From assembly GCA_021287005.1 (NCBI GenBank), contig JAJTBH010000003.1, forward strand, positions 1 through 33,383: a stretch of DNA of 33,383 nt. Reading direction: 5' to 3'. This DNA is from Anaerolineae bacterium (GTDB taxonomy: Bacteria > Chloroflexota > Anaerolineae > Anaerolineales > Anaerolineaceae). Made by a program: the position numbers and the translations under genes. Shown in pieces: positions 24,589 to 33,089 of the stretch; position 1 is the first letter of the stretch; each line of letters begins with the position of its first letter. Below the pieces are notes generated by a model. It saw only the letters and a list, made by a program, of their open reading frames with translations, was not told the DNA's origin and searched no databases.

Positions 24589-25197
24589 ATGGCTGTTTTA
24601 CCCGAACCTGTTCAGAATTTAATTAACGCCTTTGAACGCCTGCCCGGCATCGGCCCGAAAAGCGCTTCACGCCTGGCCTTTTATTTACTGCGTTCACAGG
24701 ATGATATTTCACAAAAACTGGCCGAAGCCCTGCTGGCTTTAAAAAGCTCCACCAGCTTTTGCAGCGTCTGTTATAACATCACCCTCAGCAGCCGCAACGT
24801 CTGTGAAATTTGCTCTGACAGCGGCCGTGACGCCAGCAGCATCTGTGTGGTGGAAGAACCACTCGATGTACTGGTTTTAGAACGTACGGGCGGTTTTCAG
24901 GGCTTATATCACGTTTTACACGGCGTTTTATCACCCATTGAAGGCATTGGCCCGGCTGACCTAAAAATCGCCGCCCTGATGGAACGTATCAAAGACGGCA
25001 AGGTGCGTGAAGTGATCGTTGCCACCAACCCCAGTATGGAAGGGGATGCCACAGCCTTATATTTACGCCAACAGATTTTACCCCTCGGCATTCGTGTCAC
25101 CCGCCTGGCGCGCGGCTTGCCGGTGGGCAGTGACCTGGAATATGCCGATCAGAACACCCTTCTGAGGGCGCTGGCCGGAAGACAGGAACTTATCTGA
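24589..25197 (+). CDS. recR: Recombination mediator protein RecR
   Basis: 202 residues. With RecO and RecF it helps load RecA on gapped DNA. Seen are the helix-hairpin-helix LPGIGPKSASRLAFYLL (18-34), a four-cysteine zinc finger (C58, C61, C72, C75), the TOPRIM domain with ICVVEEPLDVLVLERTG and ATNPSMEGDATALYL, and the C-terminal TRLARGLPVGSDLEYAD. Its stop is followed at once by a strong terminator, marking the end of the unit. Confidence 0.97.
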   Translation: MAVLPEPVQNLINAFERLPGIGPKSASRLAFYLLRSQDDISQKLAEALLALKSSTSFCSVCYNITLSSRNVCEICSDSGRDASSICVVEEPLDVLVLERTGGFQGLYHVLHGVLSPIEGIGPADLKIAALMERIKDGKVREVIVATNPSMEGDATALYLRQQILPLGIRVTRLARGLPVGSDLEYADQNTLLRALAGRQELI

Positions 25198-25202
25198 CTC
25201 TT

Positions 25203-25239
25203 AAAAACATCCGTTCGTTTGCCGCGAACGGATGTTTTT
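25203..25239. terminator. Strong bidirectional terminator between recR and the HerA-like gene
   Basis: A perfect 15-bp stem (25203-25217 with 25225-25239) encloses the loop TTTGCCG. The GC-rich core ACATCCGTTCG is flanked by an A-tract on one side and TTTTTT on the other, so it works in both directions between two converging genes. Confidence 0.93.
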
Positions 25240-25274
25240 TAAATCTTTTTACGAGCAGAGATCGAAGCGGTTTT

Positions 25275-27785
25275 TTATTCAGCCGCGCAGGCCGGCGCTT
25301 CTTTAACCTGACCGTCCGGACAGCGGAAGAGATAATAAGGTGTCCAGGCTACGCCAAACCGTTCCACCAGGATATCCTTGCGGGCGGCGGTGACGCTAAC
25401 TTCGCTGGCATCGTTGACAATATCAGCCCATCGATCCTTAATTTTGTTGATATCGTCGGTTTTAGCCTGCATCAACTTGTTATATTCTTTTTCCAGATCC
25501 TGCAATTCGCGCTGTTCCTGTTCCAGGTCGGCTTTGGCCTGTTCGGTCAGGCGCATTTTGCTTAACGAAGAACTGATGCTCTTGCGGCGTTTTGAGAACA
25601 GGCTCAACACCAGTTCACCACCGGCGCCCAGTTGCTCCATTTTACGTTGATCCACTTCCGTCTTCTGTTCGGCGACTTCCATTTTTTGACGGTCAATTTT
25701 ACGCGCCAGGGCATCCACTTTACGCTCATAGGCGCTTTCGACCTTTTCCTGTTCCTCCGCATAAGCGCGTTGGGCGGCTTCGCTGCACAGGGTACGGAAA
25801 GCCGCGGGAGTGACATCCGGGGCGGCATAAACTTTTAAGGTCAGGTTGGCTTTCACCTTAATCACAGCGGACTGGTAAAGCCAGTCTTCAAAATCACTGC
25901 GCAGAGCCTTCAGGGTGCGTGCATCACTTAAAGCGGCCGGCAAACTGTCAAAACGAGCCTGCGGTAAGGGCGCTGTTTGTAGTTTTTTGGCTTCGTAAGC
26001 CTGCCAGGCATAGTTTTCCCAACGTGGATGGGGGTTGTTAACATCCGTCAGCATGACGGCCAGGCTTTGTTCATAGTTAAGATTATAAGTCCGCTGGAAA
26101 TAACGCAAACGCGCCTGTACGTATAAAGCCGGGTGATAAACGATACCCAGAGATTCCAGTTCCCCGCTCAGGTTTAAGGCGGCAGCTGCATCACTGATGC
26201 CGACATGATTGGGAATGAATATCTGTTCCACCCCACCCGGAATGGCGGGGGGCTGGGTCGAATAAACACCGGCGGACGGGCCGGCCGCTGCGGGTGAAAC
26301 CGCGGATTGTTTTTGAGAAGCCGCAGCCGCCACCGATGGCGCGGTTGTCGCCGGAGCCGCTGCCGGCTGGGGCACGTCTTTGCGAATGAGGCCCAGCAGC
26401 GGTTTAAGTTGGCTGCGCGTCATGGGGCCGGCCAGGTAATTTAACGTCCAGCGGGTCTGGAAAACTTTCGGGCCGGACACGTGAACGTTATTCACCAAAA
26501 AGGTACGTTTGGGCAATCCGGAGATCATACGTTCGATGTCGCCGCGATCGACATTGCCGCTGGCGCTCATCAGACCGTCCAACAGGCGGTTACGGTCTTG
26601 TTCGGTTTGCAGGCGGCCGATAAACCAGGTGCCGGCATTGGAAAGCGCCTTATAATCGACATCCACCGGGTTCTGCGTGGCCAGAACCAGCCCCAGGCCA
26701 AAGGCACGCGCCTGTTTTAACATACGCAGCAAAATGGTGCGCGAAGGCGGGTTTTCAACCGGGGGCAGATAACCCACGATTTCATCAAAATACATCAGGG
26801 CGCGCAGGCTGTTGGTGCCGCGCTGTGTGCGCATCCAGCTTTCGAGGGACGCAAACAAGAGAGTCACAAAAAACATCCGTTCCGCTTCACTCAAATGCGC
26901 CAGGTAAAAAATCGAATGGCGGGCTTTGCCGGATGAGTCATATAAAAAGGCTTGAATATCGCTGATACTCTGCCCCTCCTGCCAGGTCTGGAAGGAAGGC
27001 GAAGCCAGAAAATTGTTTAATAAAAAGGCCAGTTCAAAACGATCTTTTTCAGGGAAAAATTGCTCCACCGGAAAAGCACCCAAACGCTCAAAGGGCGGTT
27101 TTTGAATCTGCATGATAATATCCACCAGAGTCAGGCTGGTGTCTTTGCTCCAGGCGGTTTCCAAGAGGTTGGAAATTAGGATATGTTCACGTGAACGCAG
27201 CGGGTCAATATCCTTTAAACCGATCAAGGTTAACAGGGCGGTGACGCTGCTGGCGACGCGCTCACGCAAAGGCTCGCGGTAATCTTCCCAGGACAGGTCG
27301 GGTTTCTCAAACGAAGCCAGCAGGTTGACAGGGTTGGCACTGTTGGAACCGGGCGTAAAGAGGTTAAATTCAACCGAATCTTTTAAATTTAGTAGATCCT
27401 GGCGGCCCAATCCCCAGCCTTTTAAGCCCTCAGACCAGCTTTTTGCCGTACTTTCCGCCAGCGCGGCCAGCGTGCTGCCTGAACTGCGCGCAGCATCCGG
27501 GTTGACCCACGGCTCAAAATCGGCCGGCAGCAGATCGGGAAAATGTAATAAGAGGTTGGTTAAATCACCTTTGGGGTCGATGATGATCGCCGGAATACCT
27601 TTAAGTGCGGCTTCTTCCAACAAATCAACCCCCAGGCCGGTTTTACCCGAGCCGGTCATACCGGTAATAACGGCATGCGTGGTCAGATCATCCGGATCGT
27701 ACAGGAAAGACGTATCACTTTGTTTGTTTTGCTGTGCATCAAACAGACGCCCCAGAAAAAAAGATTTTGATCGTTCGTCGCTCAT
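25275..27785 (-). CDS. HerA/VirB4-like ATP-binding protein with C-terminal coiled coil
   Basis: 836 residues. Walker A GMTGSGKT (42-49) and IIIDPKGD (68-74) open a HerA-like domain; the second half has MYFDEIVGYLPP (331-342, Walker B) and ARAFGLGLVLATQNPVDVDY (shown as the sensor-type ATQNP), then GTWFIGRLQTEQDRNRLLDGL, all typical of FtsK-HerA superfamily ATPases of the DUF87/DUF853 kind. A proline/alanine-rich linker (about 470-515) leads to a second domain and a charged coiled coil (about 670-785). No membrane segment. The ATG at 27785 has AAGGAG and AGGT upstream; a start at 27842 lacks support. No NurA-type nuclease or antiphage partner is adjacent, so the DNA or protein substrate is unknown. 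Confidence 0.8.
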   Translation of the reverse strand: MSDERSKSFFLGRLFDAQQNKQSDTSFLYDPDDLTTHAVITGMTGSGKTGLGVDLLEEAALKGIPAIIIDPKGDLTNLLLHFPDLLPADFEPWVNPDAARSSGSTLAALAESTAKSWSEGLKGWGLGRQDLLNLKDSVEFNLFTPGSNSANPVNLLASFEKPDLSWEDYREPLRERVASSVTALLTLIGLKDIDPLRSREHILISNLLETAWSKDTSLTLVDIIMQIQKPPFERLGAFPVEQFFPEKDRFELAFLLNNFLASPSFQTWQEGQSISDIQAFLYDSSGKARHSIFYLAHLSEAERMFFVTLLFASLESWMRTQRGTNSLRALMYFDEIVGYLPPVENPPSRTILLRMLKQARAFGLGLVLATQNPVDVDYKALSNAGTWFIGRLQTEQDRNRLLDGLMSASGNVDRGDIERMISGLPKRTFLVNNVHVSGPKVFQTRWTLNYLAGPMTRSQLKPLLGLIRKDVPQPAAAPATTAPSVAAAASQKQSAVSPAAAGPSAGVYSTQPPAIPGGVEQIFIPNHVGISDAAAALNLSGELESLGIVYHPALYVQARLRYFQRTYNLNYEQSLAVMLTDVNNPHPRWENYAWQAYEAKKLQTAPLPQARFDSLPAALSDARTLKALRSDFEDWLYQSAVIKVKANLTLKVYAAPDVTPAAFRTLCSEAAQRAYAEEQEKVESAYERKVDALARKIDRQKMEVAEQKTEVDQRKMEQLGAGGELVLSLFSKRRKSISSSLSKMRLTEQAKADLEQEQRELQDLEKEYNKLMQAKTDDINKIKDRWADIVNDASEVSVTAARKDILVERFGVAWTPYYLFRCPDGQVKEAPACAAE

Positions 27786-27905
27786 AAATACCTGTCTCCT
27801 TGTTAATAAAAGAGATTTTAATAACACCCCCGGGGTAAACAAAAGGTGGGGTACACTAAAAAAGAAGCAGAAGGGTTCGATGAGAGCCCGGCTTGTTCCC
27901 GTTTA

Positions 27906-27911
27906 ATTATA
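27906..27911 (-). promoter_or_regulatory. Possible -10 box for the HerA-like gene
   Basis: A perfect TATAAT reads on the minus strand just past the propeller gene's stop, giving a leader of about 115 nt to the ATG at 27785. No good -35 box is at the right distance, so this is weak. Confidence 0.3.
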
Positions 27912-27928
27912 TCCCGACCCGCTAAATT

Positions 27929-29224
27929 TTATTCCTTCAACCACTGCCAGATACCGGCATCCGGGCCTTCCAGGGCAGCGATATAAACCTGGCCCTGTTT
28001 TGAAGCGCTGACGCGGCAGTCATATGTATCAATTTTTTCAACCCGCGTCATCTTTCCGGCCTGGTAACGGTAGATATTACCCTCACCACACAGCCAGGTC
28101 TGGCCTTGCGGGCCAAAACTGATATAAGATAACAACCAGGCATTCGGGTTTAAATCCTCAACCCACTGAGTGCCTTCCAGGTGGTAACGTACGGCTGCGC
28201 CCCACAGACTGGCGCCGCCGCCCAGGCCAACTTCAACCCAGGGGCGCTGTGCCGCATCCACGTCAATGCTGAATACGATCTGCTGGCGCTGAAAAGACGG
28301 CAAAGCAATTTTATTCCAGGCCTTACTGATGCCGTCGTAATGAAGCAGGGCGTCAAAGCCACCGACCCAGATGTCACCGCCGGGTGCGGCTTCCATATCC
28401 AGAACGCATTGACCCTGCGTCTCGGGGATCGAAAACCAGTTATTTCCATCATAAACCTGCACGGTCTGCCCGCGCATCAATTCACCCGAGCTGACGCAAC
28501 TGCTGACCCACAGGCGGCCTTCCCGATCAAGGGCCACATCGGTAATCAGGTTATTATCCATATCCAATTGAAAAGCCGGGGAAAGGCCGATTTGGTCCGA
28601 GCGCAAACTCGTCCACAGGTTCTGGCGTGTATCAAACCGGCGCAAATCGTCCTGACCGGTAGCCAGCCAGATATTCCCTTTTTTATCGGTCACCAGGCCG
28701 TCACCCACGCCGCGCAGATAAGGCATCATGGGCGCCAGAGGCGCCCAACCCTGATCGGGGCCATAAACGACGGGGCGCAGGGACTCGAAGGAGACAATGG
28801 CAGCACCGTCTTCAAGCAGCACCCACACACGTCCACCCTGGTCCATGCCCCAAATATGGTTGGCAGGCCGGTCCAACACTTGCTGCCAGGTTTGATTCTG
28901 CAAAATATACACCCCGCTGTCGGAGGTCACCCACAGGGTTTCATCGGCTGCCAGCCACATATCACGCAGTTTGCCGGCGGGCGCGTTATCTTTGCGCATC
29001 AAAGATTCAAAATCACCCAGGCGGCGCGGGGTGGGCAGGGCGGTGGGAGTATCCACCTGAGTGGGTAAACTGAGAGCCAACTCGGTTGCCAGGGCATCCT
29101 GGTCTTTTTGAACGGGGGATAAAAACGGCAACTGGCAGGCCAGGGCAGCGCCTTCCAAAACCAAAAACACCATCAAGGTCAAACTTAACTTGAAGTTCTT
29201 TTTTCCCGGCTTGATAAATTTCAT
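27929..29224 (-). CDS. Exported beta-propeller protein, possible lipoprotein
   Basis: 431 residues. A basic start (MKFIKPGKKNFK) and a hydrophobic stretch end in EGAALAC at residue 30, a signal peptide with an imperfect lipobox, so a membrane-attached outside location is likely. After a threonine/proline-rich linker come about eight repeats of the form D-x-x-x-x-G-x-x-W-V, for example AADETLWVTSDSGVYIL, DKKGNIWLATG, DREGRLWVSSC and APGGDIWVGGFDALLHYDG. These match two-component-regulator-propeller type blades, which form a closed ring. It starts 6 bp after the response-regulator stop on the same strand, so the two are one unit. The ligand is unknown. Four cysteines (30 excluded) may pair. Confidence 0.8.
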   Translation of the reverse strand: MKFIKPGKKNFKLSLTLMVFLVLEGAALACQLPFLSPVQKDQDALATELALSLPTQVDTPTALPTPRRLGDFESLMRKDNAPAGKLRDMWLAADETLWVTSDSGVYILQNQTWQQVLDRPANHIWGMDQGGRVWVLLEDGAAIVSFESLRPVVYGPDQGWAPLAPMMPYLRGVGDGLVTDKKGNIWLATGQDDLRRFDTRQNLWTSLRSDQIGLSPAFQLDMDNNLITDVALDREGRLWVSSCVSSGELMRGQTVQVYDGNNWFSIPETQGQCVLDMEAAPGGDIWVGGFDALLHYDGISKAWNKIALPSFQRQQIVFSIDVDAAQRPWVEVGLGGGASLWGAAVRYHLEGTQWVEDLNPNAWLLSYISFGPQGQTWLCGEGNIYRYQAGKMTRVEKIDTYDCRVSASKQGQVYIAALEGPDAGIWQWLKE

Positions 29225-29230
29225 TAAACT

Positions 29231-29944
29231 TTAAGATCCGCTTTTTTTGTTTTTGTGATTGTTAGTGATTGAATCGACATCCAGGCGATAACCCACGCCG
29301 CGAACGGTCTTAATATACTGCGGGTGGCGCGGGTCGTCTTCCATAGCCTGGCGCAGCCAACTGACATGCACATCCAGCGTGCGTGTGTCGCCAATGTAGG
29401 CCGTTTCCCAGACGGTGCGGAATAAATCTTCACGACCAACCACCTCGCCGGGGTGATCCATCAGGGATTTTAATAAAATCACCAGGCGGGGCGTCAGGCT
29501 GACCTGACGGTCGTCAATTTTTAAACGACGCTGTTCAACATCCAGCGTTAAGGGGCCCACTTTGAGGGCGTCTTTATCCTCAACCGGCAAATAAGGGCGC
29601 AAGCGGTTAAGCAGTTTTTGCAGGGTAAAGGGCAGGGTTAAGACCACATCGGCATCAAGCGTGTCAAACACTTCGCCGCCCGCTTCAACCACCAGAACCA
29701 CAGGTAGATTGGGATATTGTTTTCGAATCGACTGACAAATACGTTTGCCGCTGGTGCGCATGGAAGCGGCATTAACCAGCACCAGATGAGGTGTATTCGC
29801 AGACAGGTAGTCCAGTGCGGCACTGCCGTTGGCTACCGTATCGACCTGGAACCCTTTGCGTACCAGACCGAAACCAAAAGTTGGTTTATCTGCTCTTTTT
29901 CCTTCAATCAGCAGAATATTAAACTTTGAATATTTTACCGACAC
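29231..29944 (-). CDS. OmpR-type winged-helix regulator with degenerate receiver domain
   Basis: 237 residues. Residues 8-118 have the fold pattern of a receiver domain, but the key residues are gone: the acid pair is E14-G15, the phospho-acceptor position is N58 (VLVNAAS), the conserved Thr/Ser region reads VVLVVEAG and the Lys before the proline is Leu104 (LPF). The C-terminal OmpR/PhoB winged helix (about 127-222) is intact, with LTPRLVILLKSLMDHPGEVV, TLDVHVSWLRQAME and IKTVRGVGYRL. It should bind DNA without aspartate phosphorylation. The start is GTG 29944, with GAGG seven bases upstream. It precedes an exported propeller protein; no kinase partner is adjacent. Confidence 0.88.
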   Translation of the reverse strand: MSVKYSKFNILLIEGKRADKPTFGFGLVRKGFQVDTVANGSAALDYLSANTPHLVLVNAASMRTSGKRICQSIRKQYPNLPVVLVVEAGGEVFDTLDADVVLTLPFTLQKLLNRLRPYLPVEDKDALKVGPLTLDVEQRRLKIDDRQVSLTPRLVILLKSLMDHPGEVVGREDLFRTVWETAYIGDTRTLDVHVSWLRQAMEDDPRHPQYIKTVRGVGYRLDVDSITNNHKNKKSGS

Positions 29945-29987
29945 TCCGCTACCTCACTAAACAAATTTTTCAGTCTATAAACTAACT

Positions 29988-30004
29988 GGTTAATCTCTTT
30001 AACC
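29988..30004. promoter_or_regulatory. Dyad upstream of the OmpR-type regulator
   Basis: GGTTAA and TTAACC are separated by five bases, 44 bases upstream of the regulator GTG. The place and symmetry suit an operator, perhaps for the regulator itself; this is not shown by sequence alone. Confidence 0.4.
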
Positions 30005-30155
30005 ATTTTAATTAAAACTTCTTCGATTCAATCTCGCAAACGCCGGAAAATGGCTACGGAGAATAACACAGACACATACCAGACTTTGCCCCGCTCGCAG
30101 ATATGTTAAAGAAACCGTTAATAATTGACTTTTAAGATTCTATTCTTAAATCTTA

Positions 30156-30175
30156 AAAAATGCAAGTGCATTTTT
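30156..30175. repeat. 20-bp near-perfect palindrome
   Basis: AAAAATGCAAGTGCATTTTT has 9-base arms around AG. It adjoins a second inverted repeat (TTTTAAGATT 30130-30139 with AATCTTAAAA 30149-30158). It lies about 210 bases upstream of the regulator gene and could be an operator; with only four GC pairs it would be a poor terminator. Confidence 0.5.
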
Positions 30176-30399
30176 CTGCGGGGGAACCTATTATAACAAA
30201 TCACCCGGCGAATGACCCAAATTGAAAAATTTTAATTTTTATTGGGTTTATTCGTTTTCAAAAAACGAAACAAAACGAATAAAATTTTTAAAGAACAGTG
30301 TTGATTCAGAATCGAGAACGTTATTACACCAGGGCAGTCGTCTGGAAAATTGCGCCCCATTAACAGATGGATGGATCAACCCAAAACTGTTCGCAAAAC

Positions 30400-30467
30400 G
30401 GTGCGGTTTGTATTTTTTCCAACCGTATCGACCGGCTGTACTGCGCACAGCCCCTTAAACCGGCACC
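30400..30467. ncRNA. Possible structured RNA element
   Basis: GGTGC-GGTTT (30400-30409) pairs with AAACC-G-GCACC (30457-30467), ten pairs with one bulged G. Inside it GGCTGT (30434-30439) pairs with ACAGCC (30447-30452) around a 7-base loop. The element is more GC-rich than its surroundings. I match it to no known riboswitch or RNA family, and the strand is undecided. Confidence 0.25.
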
Positions 30468-30711
30468 CTGGCGGGGCTACAATACCATTCAGATAAGACT
30501 GATCCTTTCAAGGGTGGGTAATTACTTTTATAAATTGAACATATGATCTATTATAAAGAGTTTTTGAAAAAAGTTCAACCATTAATTTTTTAACCAACCG
30601 GCACCAGTGAGATTGGCGGCAAATAGGCAGGGGAAAAGTGACCTCAATCGAGGTAGAGATAACTCAATGAGGCTCGAAAAAAACGTATTGGCTTTTTTTG
30701 ATATAAAGGTT

Positions 30712-32652
30712 TTAATTTAAGTTTTCTTCTTTCAGGGTAATTAACCGGGCCGAATTGGCAATCACCGGGATTGAGGAAAGTTCATGCAGCAGCGCCCCGC
30801 TGACGGGACTCAGAAAACCCAAAACAGTCAAAAACACCGCCAGGGCCAGGACGCCCAATGAAAAGGCCAGATTTTGGCGGATGGCGCGCATGGCCAGGCG
30901 CGCCAGATAAATCAGATGCGGCAGGCGAGTCAGGTCGTCCGAAAGCAGGGATATTTCGGCAGTTTCAATCGCCAGGTCACTGCCGCCCAAGCCCATCGAT
31001 ATGCCCACGTCCGCCGAAGCCAGAGCCGGGCCATCGTTAATCCCATCCCCCACAAAAACCACCGATCGACCTTCAGATTGAAGCCTGCGCACCACCTCAA
31101 GTTTTTGCTGCGGCAGCACACCGGCGTAAAACTCGTCGATTCCCAGTTCGGCCGCCACGCGTTGTACCGTTTGAGAATGATCCCCACTGAGTAAAACTGT
31201 GGATAAACCCATTTTTTGCAGGCGCATTAAAACCGGTTTGCTTTCGGGGCGCAGACCGTCTTCAAACACCAACAAAGCCGCCGGACTCCGGTCTAAAAGC
31301 ATAATAATCACCATACGGCCTGCCGCGCTGAAGGCATCAACCCGATCACAAATTTCATCCGCAAGCGGCAAACCTGCCCCGCTCAACCAATCCAATTTAC
31401 CCAGCATCACATTTTTTGTACCAACCACGGCCCGCACGCCGGAGCCGGTTAAAACCTCAAAGTCCTCGGGATCGGGAACCTGCATAGATTTATTCAGCGC
31501 CGCGTTTAACACGGAACGTCCCAGGGGATGTTCGCTGACCTTTTCAGCTGCCGCCGCAATCAACAATAATTCATTTTCCGATAAATCGTTTAAGGTTATC
31601 AGGTCTACCAGTTGGGGGTTACCCAGCGTGAGCGTGCCGGTTTTATCAAAAATGACGGTGTTTACTTTGGCCAGAGCTTCAATGGTGGCGCCGCGTTTAA
31701 CCAGACTGCCGCGCATGGCCGCATTTCCAATCGAAGCCACCAGGGCGGTCGGTGTGGCCAACGCCATCACACACGGGCAAAAGACAATTAAAACGGTGAT
31801 GGCGCGCAGCACATCGCCGCTCCAGACCCATAAAACAAGCCCCAACAGGATGGCGGCCGGGGTGTAAAACCGGGCATAACGATCAAGGGTACGTTCGATG
31901 GGCGCTTTGTTGGCCTGCGCCTGGGCCACCAGGCGTCGAATCTGCCCCAGAGTTGTAAACTCTCCCACCTGAACAGTGCGCACTTCCAAGGCCCCATTTT
32001 CATTCAACGAACCGGCATAAACCCGATCGCCGACCTGTTTTTCAACCGCAATACTCTCCCCGGTAATTACCGCCTGGTTGATGGTGGCAGAACCGCTCAA
32101 TATTTCGCCGTCCACCGCCACACGTTCTCCGGGGCGCACCAGAATAATTTCACCCACCTGAAGTGACTGTAAGGACACAATCGCATCCCCGCCGGGGCGG
32201 CGGACCGTTACGCGGTCGGGCAGCAGCCCAGCCAGGTCTTCAAGCGCATGGCCGGCGCGCGCCGCCACAAATTCCTCCAACAAACCGCCCACCAACAGCA
32301 GTACGGCCACCACGGCTGCGGCTGCATACTGGCCGATTAAAATAGCCGCCAGAGTGGCCAGCGAAACCGGGATATCGGCGGTAAAATCACCCTCGCGTAT
32401 GCCCCGGACGGCCGACCACCAGATATAACCCGAACCCAACAGCGCGGCAGCCAGGTATAACCAATGCGCGGCATTTAATGGAGCCTTGTCTGAAATTACT
32501 TCCAACGGGTTTAACCCAATTGCCAGCAACAATAACAAGGCACTGCCCAGAGTAACCAGGGTGGCCGGATCCAACAGGAAAGCGCGGTAATAACGGGTGA
32601 AAGAACGTGCACCGCGCGCGCAGGTGACACAAAAGCTTTTAAAACGATTCAT
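30712..32652 (-). CDS. P1B-type heavy-metal-transporting ATPase
   Basis: 646 residues. Seen are the actuator TGES (198-201), the metal-site FCPCVMALATPTALVASIGNAA with CPC at 292-294, the phosphorylated D336 in DKTGT, the P1B-specific SEHPLG (HP 375-376) and hinge GDGINDGPALASADVGISMG (535 on). These define a metal efflux or uptake P-type ATPase. The N-terminus has no HMA domain, only C8-x-x-C11. The last transmembrane helix reads LLHELSSIPVIANSARL: HE replaces the aspartate of Zn/Cd (P1B-2) pumps, while SS is shared with Cu pumps, so the metal cannot be assigned with confidence. It follows an ArsR-type repressor by 14 bp and should be controlled by it, which suggests efflux. Confidence 0.92.
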   Translation of the reverse strand: MNRFKSFCVTCARGARSFTRYYRAFLLDPATLVTLGSALLLLLAIGLNPLEVISDKAPLNAAHWLYLAAALLGSGYIWWSAVRGIREGDFTADIPVSLATLAAILIGQYAAAAVVAVLLLVGGLLEEFVAARAGHALEDLAGLLPDRVTVRRPGGDAIVSLQSLQVGEIILVRPGERVAVDGEILSGSATINQAVITGESIAVEKQVGDRVYAGSLNENGALEVRTVQVGEFTTLGQIRRLVAQAQANKAPIERTLDRYARFYTPAAILLGLVLWVWSGDVLRAITVLIVFCPCVMALATPTALVASIGNAAMRGSLVKRGATIEALAKVNTVIFDKTGTLTLGNPQLVDLITLNDLSENELLLIAAAAEKVSEHPLGRSVLNAALNKSMQVPDPEDFEVLTGSGVRAVVGTKNVMLGKLDWLSGAGLPLADEICDRVDAFSAAGRMVIIMLLDRSPAALLVFEDGLRPESKPVLMRLQKMGLSTVLLSGDHSQTVQRVAAELGIDEFYAGVLPQQKLEVVRRLQSEGRSVVFVGDGINDGPALASADVGISMGLGGSDLAIETAEISLLSDDLTRLPHLIYLARLAMRAIRQNLAFSLGVLALAVFLTVLGFLSPVSGALLHELSSIPVIANSARLITLKEENLN

Positions 32653-32666
32653 GGATGTTTTTCCAA

Positions 32667-33044
32667 TCAGGGCAGCGGGTAAGGATGGTCGGGAATATGA
32701 TTGACCAGGTGATCGGCGGTATATTCGGCTTCACGGAAGAGGGCGGCCAGGTGATGCTGCGCCAGTGTATAAACAATATACGTTCCCTGACGCTGCGTGG
32801 AAACCAGCCGGCGATCTTTTAACATTCGCAGTTGATGCGATGTGGCCGATTCGCTGATACCGGCAATGGCCGCCAGGTCCCCCACGCACAATGACTGCTG
32901 CGAAAGGGCAAAAATAATGCGCGCCCGGGTCGGGTCGGCCAGAACGGCGAAGATATCAACCAGCATTTGCAACTGGTCGGACGAGGGCATTTTTTCCAGA
33001 ATGGCATGGACTGTTTCTAACGAAGGATTTTCGGGAGTCTTCAT
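32667..33044 (-). CDS. ArsR/SmtB-family metal-sensing repressor
   Basis: 125 residues. It has the family's winged helix-turn-helix: VLADPTRARIIFALSQQSLCVGDLAAIAG, ISESATSHQLRMLKDRRLV and a beta wing RQGTYIVYTL (given in order). C53 in the SLCVGDLA segment lies where thiol ligands occur in many members; the C-terminal helix and tail hold several histidines (97, 98, 112, 116, 120) that could bind zinc-like metals. Metal binding normally releases such repressors from DNA. The ATG at 33044 has AGAGG five bases upstream. It leads the operon with the P1B ATPase, and its promoter contains matching dyads. Confidence 0.93.
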   Translation of the reverse strand: MKTPENPSLETVHAILEKMPSSDQLQMLVDIFAVLADPTRARIIFALSQQSLCVGDLAAIAGISESATSHQLRMLKDRRLVSTQRQGTYIVYTLAQHHLAALFREAEYTADHLVNHIPDHPYPLP

Positions 33045-33055
33045 TTTTACCTCTG

Positions 33056-33089
33056 ATAATCTGCGTATTTGCGCAGATATGCAGATTAT
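33056..33089. promoter_or_regulatory. Nested operator dyads of the ArsR-type repressor
   Basis: The outer repeat ATAATCTGC (33056-33064) and GCAGATTAT (33081-33089) has 9-bp arms; the inner repeat ATCTGCG (33059-33065) and CGCAGAT (33072-33078) shares the left arm. Three copies of the half-site CTGC/GCAGAT thus cover the -10 box and the start region, the usual place for an ArsR-family operator. Confidence 0.85.

Larger units (their letters stand above)
29945..30711. other. 767-bp gene-free region with inverted repeats
   Basis: This separates the metal ATPase stop (30712) from the regulator start (29944), both minus strand. Short frames exist (for example on the plus strand from 30222) but lack ribosome sites and recognisable products. 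Most is AT-rich; 30300-30520 is richer in GC and contains nested hairpins. Dyads lie at 29988-30004, 30130-30158 and 30156-30175. Promoter and operators for the regulator and a 3' end for the ATPase transcript must lie here. Confidence 0.6.

Noticed and set aside
28181-29068. 295-codon plus-strand open frame
   Set aside because: It is antisense to the propeller gene, has no ribosome site or recognisable domain, and its composition follows from the opposite coding strand.
30222-30458. 78-codon plus-strand frame in the large intergenic region
   Set aside because: No ribosome site, unusual composition and overlap with inverted repeats; no reason to call it a gene.
31199-31867. 222-codon plus-strand open frame
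   Set aside because: It is antisense to the core of the P1B ATPase, whose catalytic motifs fill the minus strand here.
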